Source of the DNA: Lampris incognitus
Taxonomy: Eukaryota; Chordata; Actinopteri; Lampriformes; Lampridae
Assembly: GCF_029633865.1 (NCBI RefSeq)
Contig: NC_079216.1
Span: forward strand, 19,318,677 to 19,382,676
DNA: 64,000 bases
Direction: 5' to 3'
Shown: positions 56,326 through 64,000 of the stretch, in pieces
Position numbering within the stretch: the stretch's first letter is position 1
How the letters are laid out: every line of letters begins with the position of its first letter
The notes under the pieces: model-generated
Seen by the model: only the letters and a program-made list of their open reading frames with translations
Told to the model about the DNA's origin: nothing
Database searches by the model: none
Translations under genes and position numbers: made by a program

Positions 56326-57591
56326 TTGGCATACCCATACTTCAATTTACCATTCGTCTTACACACCGACGCATCCAATGAAGGCCTGAGGGCAGTGCTC
56401 TATCAGGAACAGGGAAATAAACTCCGTGTCATTGCTTATGGATCCAGGACACTCACACCTGCTGAGAAGAATTACCACCTCCATTCTAGCAAGCTCGAGT
56501 TCCTCACCTTAAAGTGGGCGATCTGCGATAAGTTTAGGGACTACCTGTATTATGCACCCACATTCACGGTATACACAGATAATAATCCCCTAATTTACGT
56601 TTTAAGCACGGCCAAGTTAAATGCTGTCGGACACCGCAGGGTGGGTGAGTTGGCCGACTTCCATTTTATGATCAAATACAGGCCAGGCAAGGCAAATATT
56701 GATGCTGATACCCTCTCTCGGTATCCATTGAAACTCCAAGACCACATGAGAGAATACACAGAGACCATGCCCCCCGATGTCATCTCCGCCATCTGGCAAG
56801 GGGACAAGGCCAAAAGAGACGAGGATGTTCCATGGATGGCAGCATTACAGCTGGGTTCCATTGATGATGACTCACCTCCTACGAACACACCCATGTACAT
56901 CCCAGAGGACATCAGAGCTGTGCAGAAAGATGATGTTTCTATCTTGGAACTGATAACCTTAAAACTAAGAGGATGGAATCCTAACGATAAAGACAAGAGA
57001 CAGGTGGGACTGGAAACACGAAGAGTGATACATGAGTGGAATAAACTCAGACTTGACAAGGGAATTCTGTACAGGCAGACAGAACAACATAAACAACTCG
57101 TTCTTCCCAAGACGCTCAAGTCCACTGTACTAGAACACCTGTACGATGACATGGGACACATCGGGGCTGACAAAGTCATCCACCTGGCGAGGCAGAGGCT
57201 TTATTGGCCATTCATGCAGCGAGAAATCGAAGATTATGTCATTCGCCAGTGCCAATGTATCAAACAGAAGCGACCCATGATCCCAGAGAAAGCACCAATG
57301 GGCTCGATTACAACCAACAATCCCTTTGAGCTCATTTCTGTTGATTATCTCCATCTCGAACCAAGCCGAGGAGGTTACGAGTACATCTTAGTCCTGGTAG
57401 ATCACTTCACACGATTTGCACAAGCCTACCTGACTAAGAACAAGTCAGGCAAAACCGCAGCGGAGAAGATTTTCTATCACTTTATTCCACGCTTCGGGTA
57501 CTCTCAAAAACTACATCACCATCAAGGCCGGGAGTTTGAGAACAGACTATTCCAACGACTTCAGCAGCTGACGGGAATTGCCCATTCTTGA
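56326..57591 (+). pseudogene. RNase H and integrase N-terminal half, tRNA-Pro gypsy element
   Basis: RNase [17 protein letters not shown] (56362), [16 protein letters not shown] and [10 protein letters not shown]. Integrase zinc domain [14 protein letters not shown]; core [10 protein letters not shown] (first D), then [10 protein letters not shown] where the second catalytic Asp is His (codon 57520-57522). TGA stop at 57589-57591 before the catalytic Glu region. Confidence 0.88.
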
Positions 57592-58776
57592 ACCACCCCC
57601 TATCACCCACAGGGGAACCCTGCTGAACGCCTAAATAGAACGCTTCTTCAGATGCTCAACACCCTGCAGGAGACAAAAAAAGCTGAGTGGAAAAATCACC
57701 TGCCAAACATGGTCCACGCTTACAATTGCACACGTCACGAAGCGACAGGCTACTCACCCTTCTTCCTCCTGTTTGGAAGAGCGCCGCGGTTGCCCATCGA
57801 TTTGCTCTTTGATCACGCACCTGAGCAGCAGGCACAGAACCGACAGGAATGTGCAGAGAAATGGGCTTCTCGGATGCAGGAGGCATATAAGATTGCCTCG
57901 GAAAACAGCAAAAAGTGCTCAGCGAAAGGAACAAACTACTATGATCGAGGTGTCAAGGGAATAATGTTTCAACCCGGTGGTCATGTACTCATCAGAAATA
58001 TGTCTGAGAGAGGCATTCCAGGCAAACTTGGTGCGTATTGGGAGGAAAAGGTCCACCACGTGGTTGAATGGCTGGGAGATGGTCCTGTGTATAGAGTTCA
58101 AGCAGAGACCGGTGACGGGACCCCCTGTGTGCTTCACCGTAACCTCCTCCTGCCAGTAAATGATTTGCCAGTCGATCAGGAACAGGACTGTCATGGACAA
58201 AAGAAACCACAAAGACGGAGACAACAACAAACAAACGACAGAGAGACAGCAGAGGAGGACTCCAATGAGTCTGCAGAAGAGGAAGAATTCTCCTACAACT
58301 TCCAACATCTACCTGTATATGAAAGGAAGACAGTCAGAGTTCCATCACCTCAGGTGGAGCAACACCATCAGCTTAGAGCTACAGCACCAGAATATCAGCC
58401 AATGTGTCAGGAGACTGAGTTCGGTGATGTGCAACAGCAAAACGACCCTTCTGTAAGGCCAGAGCCAGTACGATTACCAACACCTGCTAATATGCCATCG
58501 GCTGTGGGAGCTCAGAAACAACCCGAGGGGGATGATACTATGGACGATGGAACTCAAGGGGAACCTGGAATGGTGGTTGAATCTGTCTCAGAGTCAGGGG
58601 ATGAGGAAAAGCCGCCCTTGAGAAGGTCTGCCCGGGAAGTAAGACCCAGAGGGATGTTTACATACGAACAGTTAGGGCAGCCATCCTACCACCCATGGAG
58701 ACTAGGAGCAAATGTAATGTTGACCTGTGGACATACTGGACACAAAGCGGAACACTTGAATGAACAAAGGTCATGA
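57592..58776 (+). pseudogene. Integrase C-terminal half and tail, tRNA-Pro gypsy element
   Basis: Same frame after the [21 protein letters not shown] (catalytic Glu), [22 protein letters not shown], then an SH3-like [12 protein letters not shown]...[21 protein letters not shown] and a hydrophilic, acidic tail. Stop 58774-58776. The following 70 bases before the LTR contain no polypurine tract. Confidence 0.86.
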
Positions 58777-58848
58777 GAGACTCTGACATTGACAAACACT
58801 GACCGTGACATTACGACTAGACAGTTGACTTGTTTAGTTCTAGATTGA

Positions 58849-59142
58849 GATTGAGAAATCGCCTTCATTGAAAGTTTAGAATACCCCCCCCCCTATTTTT
58901 TAGATTAAATACAATGTGGGTTTACACCACTAAGTCAGTAGGTGGCGCTGCAGTGCTTCTGGGGATCAGTACAAAAGAGAGCAAAGCTTCCTTAAGCCAG
59001 ACCGGAAATAAACTGGCGCACACTTGAGTGACAACGTATTTTCATAGTGCCTCTCTTTTTGATTCACAGATCCACAGTGCTATTTAGCCTGTGTATCATT
59101 TACTGCCGCTCCGGATATCCCCTAGGTCTGGAGCCGGTAACA
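58849..59142 (+). repeat. 3' LTR of tRNA-Pro gypsy element (5' tip missing)
   Basis: Collinear with the 5' LTR from GATTGAGAAATCG to CCGGTAACA; the TGTAACG tip is absent. Confidence 0.88.
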
Positions 59143-59146
59143 CTTA

Positions 59147-59476
59147 ACGTTAAATAAATCTGACCATTTTGTATATACTGTACTGTACATTGTACGTACT
59201 GGTATGTTCTGTCATGTCCATCTACCTCAGGCATATATGTAAGTAACTTGCTAATATTTATTTCAGCATCTCTGATTATTCTCTGCACCATTGCACTTTA
59301 TCATCTTTTATTTCGCCTGTATAGTATAGTCAATCCTTGTGTACATATCTGAAGATTGTTGTGTTGTATAGTTGTTATTCTATGTTAAGCACACTGAGAG
59401 AGTCATGAAACCAGTGTCAAATTCCATGTATGTGCAAACCTACATGGCCAATAAACATGATTCTGATTTTGATTAA
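59147..59476 (+). mobile_element. L2/CR1-like LINE 3' UTR, right of the gypsy insertion
   Basis: Continues the LINE from 52216: AACGTTAAATAAATCTG...GCACCATTGCACTTTA...CAATAAACATGATTCTGATT. The ATTCTG/ATTTTG end is the short repeat tail typical of L2-like LINEs. Confidence 0.82.
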
Positions 59477-59484
59477 GAGACGTA

Positions 59485-59573
59485 CGCTCCGGGTGAGTCT
59501 GTATCTCAATATGTGGCTAATCTTGCTTTACAGCAACACAACATCCTGTTCTTAGACCCTCTCATCGGATAAG
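59485..59573 (+). pseudogene. Possible gypsy gag scrap
   Basis: Reads TYAPGESVSQYVANLALQQ, resembling the gypsy Gag block around ESVSQYV; ends at a TAA. Too short to be sure. Confidence 0.3.
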
Positions 59574-59575
59574 CA

Positions 59576-60614
59576 ACAGTTCCCTAAAAAACAACTCCCT
59601 AAAAAAAAAACCTTTAACAGGGAGAAAAAATAGGAAGAAACCTCAGGGAGAGCAACAGAGGAGGGCTCTCTCTCCCAAGATGGACAACGCGCAATGGATG
59701 TTGTGTTTACACAATTTACAGAATACAACATTGAAAGAGGATAAACACAATTATAATGGACTTATAAAATTTATGAAGAATATGAAATGGTTAAGATAAC
59801 GGATGGATGGATGGATGATGCGCAGAATGCCAAGCAGTGTCCAGATGCCACCGGAACAGCCCAGGACCCAAGCCACGTGAGCAGCAGCATCGTGTAAAAA
59901 AAAAGAAGGATTTATAAGCTATATTAAAAGAAACTGTGATGAGGGGAATGCCAAGCAGCGTCCAGGTGGTGACCACCATCACCACAGAGACCTGGGAGGA
60001 GAACCGACTGCACGTGCACACAAGGGAGACTCGCCTGACACCATTCACATACAGAAAAAGAGAATGGAAAAGACATCATTCAGAGAGAAAAGACATGTGA
60101 GAGAAGAGAACAGTTTGCAACAGTCATTAGTCATAATCAATTGTTATCAATTAGTCATAATCTATACACTATAATCTTGTTGGCAGAACAGTGGCTGGTA
60201 AATTCATTGAGACAGAAAACCAACCCGCCATGCAGTACAGGTTGTGAAGCACTCAACTTAAAGGCAGCTAATTGTAAGCTAAGGCAAAAAGATGAGATTT
60301 AAAGGACTCAACAGACTCTGATTGTCTGATGGCAGCAGGCAGGTTATTCCACAAGAACGGGGCCTGATAGGAAAAGGCCCTGTCACCAGCTGACTTCTTT
60401 TTAACTTTGGGTACACACAGGAGCCCTGTATTTTGAGAGTGAAGACCTCGAGATGAAATGCACAGTTTAAGGAGATCAGACAGGTAAGATGGGGCAAGCC
60501 CATTTAAGATTTTATAAGTCAGCAGAAGGAACTTGTATTCTGATCTAACATGGATAGGAAGCCAATGAAGGGAGGCAAGAATTGGTGTAATATGGTCAAA
60601 TTTCCTAGATTTAG
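59576..60614 (-). other. 3' region of the minus-strand LINE
   Basis: Contains the remaining C-terminal RT codons (YQAPFLWNNLPAAIRQSES-like, near 60300-60380) and the 3' UTR. A GGATGGAT microsatellite lies at 59801-59817. Confidence 0.55.
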
Positions 60615-61324
60615 TTAGGTTCTAGCAGCAGCATTCTGAACCATCTGAAGACTTTTAGTACTAGAATGTGGCAGACCTGAAAACAGAATATTACAGTAAT
60701 CAAGTCTGGATGAAACAAATGTATGTATTAGAGTCTCTGCGCCAGCCATGGAGAGAAAAGACAGAATTTTAGCTATGTTATGTAAGTGAAAAAAGGAAGT
60801 CTTGGTGATTTCTTTAATGTGCTTATCAAAGGAAAGGTTGGGATCAAACGTAACACCAAGACTTTTGGCTGCCAGACTTTGTGAAACCATGGAGTTGTCG
60901 ATTGTTATCATTACTTGATCAAATTAGTGTCTGTGTCTAGCAGGGCCAATGACCAGCAACTCGATTTTATCCGAATTTAAAAGCAGAAAGTTAAGTGACA
61001 TCGAATTTTCACAGTAGCCAAGCAGGCCTCTAAATTAGTCATTTGAGTATGATCATCAGCCCCTATAGGCACATACAGCTGAGTATCATCAGCATAGCCA
61101 TGGATATTTATTCAATAACCGCGTATAATTTGACCAAGAGGTGAACTATAAAGAGAGAAAAGTAGAGGGCTAAGAATTGAGCCCTGAGGTACACCATATT
61201 TAACATCAGAGAATTTTGATGTAATATTACTATAGCAGACACAATGTGTTCTTCCAGATAAGTAGGACTTAAACCAAGAGAGAGCTAAGCTAGAGACACC
61301 AAAATTACAATTTAATCTGTCCAA
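60615..61324 (-). pseudogene. LINE RT catalytic and C-terminal part
   Basis: 61324-61112 reads MDRLNCNFGVS..ALSWFKSYLSGRTHCV..GVPQGSILSPLLFSLY; a stop then YADDTQLYVPIG (61096 down). 60911-60615 reads VSQSLAAKSLGVTFDPNLSFDKHI...SRLDYCNILFSGLP..QNAAART, the RT thumb end. Confidence 0.82.
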
Positions 61325-61373
61325 TACTATACAGTGATCAGTGGTGTCAGAGGCTGCATTGAGGTCCAGTAGT

Positions 61374-61416
61374 AGGGTTAGGGATAGGGTTAGGGTTAGG
61401 GTTGGTTAGGGTTAGC
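61374..61416. repeat. Interstitial telomere-like (TTAGGG)n within the LINE
   Basis: Six imperfect GGGTTA units (including GGGATAGGGTTAGGGTTAGG) replacing or inserted into LINE sequence between RT blocks. Confidence 0.85.
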
Positions 61417-61572
61417 ACAAAAGTGGAATCAGAGTCCATAGCTAGTAAAAGATCGTTCACCACTCTGGTCAGAGTAGTTTCAGTGAGTGACAGGGCCTGA
61501 GAGCCAATTGAAAAGGTTTATGTAGATGGTTTTCTTCTATATGGATTGAAAGTTGTTGATACACAACTGTCT

Positions 61573-62364
61573 CTAGTACTTTAGAAAAGAGTGGACGATT
61601 AGAGACTGGTCAATAGTTATTAAGACACCCTGGCTCGAGGTGCGGTTTTTTAAGTAGAGATTTAACCACAGCTGTCTTAAAACTGCTGGGAACAATGCCA
61701 GTGATAAATTAACAATGTCTAGCATTGTAGCTCCCAGAAAAGGCCAGGGGTCTTTCAAAAGTTTCGCTGGTAAGGGGTCAAGTAGGCAAGCAGTTGGTTT
61801 AGAAGCTGACACAAACTTAGTTAAAGTATCAAGAGAAATAGTCTCAAAAGCTGTAATAACAGGGACTATCAGTGACTCATTGTATAGATATGAATTTGGT
61901 AAGACAGGATCTGCAGTAGTAGCTGACATTGAAGAACTAATTTTGTTTAAGATCTCATCAACCTTACTGCAGAAAAAAATCTAGAAATTCATGGGCCGTG
62001 AATGGTTAGCAGCTAATAGATGGCTGCTTTTTAGTAAGAGAAATCTGGGGTTATGTTTATTAATATTAATTAAGTGAGAGAGATACGCTGTTTTTGCAGC
62101 AGATACAGCACGTTTGTATTTCACTAAACACTCATGCCACGATAGGTAAAAAACTTCCAATTTTAATTTTCGCCAATTACGTTCCAGTCTCCTGCAGGCC
62201 TGCTTAAGAGCACGAGCCTCATCGTTAAACCAGAGTGTAGGCCTCTTTAGTCGCCTAGCTTTGGTAGTGAGAGGTGCAACTGAATCGAGGAGACTAGGGA
62301 GGGCCACATTTAAGTCACTAGTGAAATTTTCAACAGAATCAGTTACTACAGTGAAAGGAGCCAA
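61573..62364 (-). pseudogene. LINE RT N-terminal part
   Basis: 62364-61981 reads LWFNDEARALKQACRRLERNWRK..., the pre-RT domain; 61929-61573 reads SKPTACLLDPLPAKLLKD, an RT motif. Frame breaks between them and near 61700. Confidence 0.75.
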
Positions 62365-63472
62365 GATTTCAGACAGCTAGCTGCTGGCCAAATGCAGCTA
62401 CAGTGGAGGGACCAATGTGGTGAGTGGTAATGTGGTAATTACATATGTGCTAACATTAACTGGACAGGCCAATAATGCTTCAAATTTGATGAGAAAAGGA
62501 TCTGACACAGAAGATGTGGTTGGCAAAATATTCAAGATCAGAAACAGCTATCCCTTTAGATAAAACCAAATCAAGGGTGTTACCACTGCAATGAGTTGAC
62601 TCTTGAACAAACTGAGCGAACGCAAAAGTATCTACTAGTGCCAGAAAGGCTTTACTTAAGACGATCAGCAGTCTTATTCAGATGAATATTGAAATCACCA
62701 AGAATTAGACTCTCATTAGAGTGAGTAACAAGGCCTGAGATAAATTCTTCAAGAAATAATCAGTAACTGCCAGGAGGCCGATAGAGTATCACAATTTGGA
62801 CTGGGCCGAGTCCATTCATGGCTGAGGGAGATGGACCAAGAACAAGAGCCTCAAAAGACTGAAATTTAGATTCAAGTTTAGAAGTCAGACTGGAAATAGA
62901 TTAATATATTAAGGCAACACCCCCACCTTGTTTATTTGCCCAAGCTAGATGGGCATAAGTATAGTCGGGTGGGGAAGCTACATTTAAGGGAAGGAAAACA
63001 TTTGGTTTCAGCCATGTTTCACATAACCCAATCATATCGAAACTATGTTCAAGAATCAGATCAATCAGATCATCATAAGTAAGGCTTTGGTAGACAATGA
63101 TCTGATATTTATGAAATCAAATTTAAGCATCTTGTGGAAGTGATCAGTAGTAGTTAGAACTTTAGAGCTACCAATAGGTGAAATATTAATTGGAATTAAG
63201 ACACATTCTTGACAATTTTGACAACCAACGCTTGGATGATATGTGGTCACATTTTTGATAACATTGAATATTTGGTTCTGTAGATTATTAGGTACTTCGT
63301 TGCACATTTCACCACCACCAGTGGTAGGAATAATTATTAGATTATTGTGATTAACACATTTAGGAGAGGGGAGTTTGGGAGCAATACAGCAGGGTAGGGA
63401 GACAGTCTCAATGTTATAGACCAAGTTATCAGACTGATAATCTACACTATGAGATATTTCCTGACTAATCAT
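62365..63472 (-). pseudogene. LINE linker and endonuclease, degenerate
   Basis: 63472-63065 contains a cysteine pair (CQNCQEC) and, near its end, LKFDFINIRSLSTKALL, the start of the AP endonuclease. Further left only patches survive in several frames: CETWLKPNVFLPLN, GLGPVQIVILYRPPG, LILGDFNIHLN, NTLDLVLSKG. Confidence 0.68.
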
Positions 63473-63746
63473 AATAATTAAACTACTTGACTACACATCT
63501 GCACTAGATTTAAACCTAACAGGCTCTTTAATCACCTGCAACCTGCTGAATGATAAGTCTCTAGTGTTAAACTAAACGTAAACAGCTATCTATATTGCTA
63601 GACAAAAAAGTGGCGCCATCCCCAGTAGGGTGAATGCCGTCCACTTTCAGCAGGTAAGGGCAGCCCTAGAAAGAAGGCCAGTTATCAACAAAGCTGAATC
63701 CCTGCTCATTACAGTAAAAGCCAGCCAGCGGTTCATTGAGGTGAGC

Positions 63747-64000
63747 CTACTGTATGTACATCTCATCATTACCCCTCACAGGTAAGGGACCAGAGACAAT
63801 TAATCGATGCAGATACATCTTTCTGGCAAACTCAAGCATTCTGACTAGGCTAGCTTTTGTGATCTCTGATTGCTTCATCCTAGCATTATTGGTGCCGACA
63901 TGAATAACAATGTTGCTGAAAGTAGTGGTGCTGTGTGCCTGGGTTCCCTGACTCTCCTTTTGTGATGCTAGCACCCTAAGATTATCCTCTGGTGTCGAAG
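63747..64000 (-). pseudogene. LINE ORF1/N-terminal esterase (SGNH hydrolase-like) fragment
   Basis: Frame open to the window edge. IVIHVGTNNARM is the G-T-N block of SGNH/GDSL hydrolases, followed by MLEFARKMYLHRLIVSGPLPVR. Such esterase domains are known in CR1-like LINEs. Ends TGA-type stop at 63747. Confidence 0.7.

Larger units (their letters stand above)
52217..59146 (+). mobile_element. Ty3/gypsy retrotransposon with tRNA-Pro-type primer site
   Basis: 5' LTR 52221-52520 (TGTAACGG...CCGGTAACA) and 3' LTR about 58849-59142. CTTA flanks both sides (52217-52220 and 59143-59146) within the LINE. TGGGGGCTCGTCCGGGAT two bases after the LTR equals the primer site complementary to tRNA-Pro known from gammaretroviruses. 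The 3' LTR lacks the first roughly 10 bp and the polypurine tract. Gag and pol are broken by frameshifts and stops. Confidence 0.9.
59576..64000 (-). mobile_element. L2/CR1-superfamily LINE with esterase domain, minus strand, cut by window edge
   Basis: Reading from 64000 down: an SGNH esterase-like piece, an endonuclease start, a degenerate endonuclease, RT with catalytic YADD (61085-61096), and a long 3' region ending near 59576 with AAACCTCAGGGAGAGCAAC-type sequence common in fish. Multiple stops; inactive. Confidence 0.75.

Overview
This window looks like teleost (ray-finned fish) chromosomal DNA. The evidence is a spalt-like (SALL) zinc-finger gene with vertebrate exon structure, abundant dinucleotide and GATA/GACA microsatellites, fish-type tRNA-derived SINEs, and a dense mix of Tc1, hAT, THAP/DDE, RTE, L1, L2/CR1, Ty3/gypsy and BEL/Pao elements. 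I see no bacterial-style operons, no RNA genes apart from tRNA-like SINE and LTR sequence, and no CRISPR.

Layout. 1-3045: 5' part of a BEL/Pao retrotransposon on the minus strand, inserted in a miniature LTR element (3046-3391). 3575-3946: a SINE. 6144-11347 (minus): the only convincing host gene, a three-exon SALL transcription factor reconstructed at its splice sites (1272 residues). 11.4-20.1 kb: gene-free DNA with microsatellites, a 28-bp minisatellite, three more SINEs, a large GATA/GACA array, a solo mini-LTR and a hammerhead-ribozyme-like repeat. 20176-23850: a Ty3/gypsy element that has lost its reverse transcriptase. 24.1-25.1 kb: RTE endonuclease and Tc1 end fragments.

25.2-32.3 kb: a DNA transposon of the THAP-DDE plus SWIM/YqaJ type (ISL2EU/IS4EU-like; name from memory) with two convergent spliced genes. 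It is split by a young gypsy element (27054-31868) that made a 5-bp target duplication inside the SWIM exon. 32420-40729: a second gypsy element, inside an RTE 3' end, whose Gag begins with a PNMA-like domain; its long 3' LTR holds a 622-bp hAT element with a perfect 8-bp target duplication. 40848-48730: a second THAP/SWIM transposon with long terminal inverted repeats, reduced to the first exon of each convergent gene and carrying a full-length L1 with an 18-bp target duplication.

48.8-64 kb: a hAT fragment, an L2/CR1-like LINE end split by both a 1650-bp Tc1 element and a 6.9-kb gypsy element (52221-59142, tRNA-Pro-type primer site), and finally a minus-strand esterase-containing LINE that runs off the right edge.

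The region is therefore a nested archive of transposition around one developmental regulator gene. Almost every transposon reading frame has stops, frameshifts or deletions. The long pol frame of the PNMA-type gypsy element (1362 codons) and the L1 ORF1 are the least damaged. The most unusual material is the pair of two-gene THAP/SWIM transposons.
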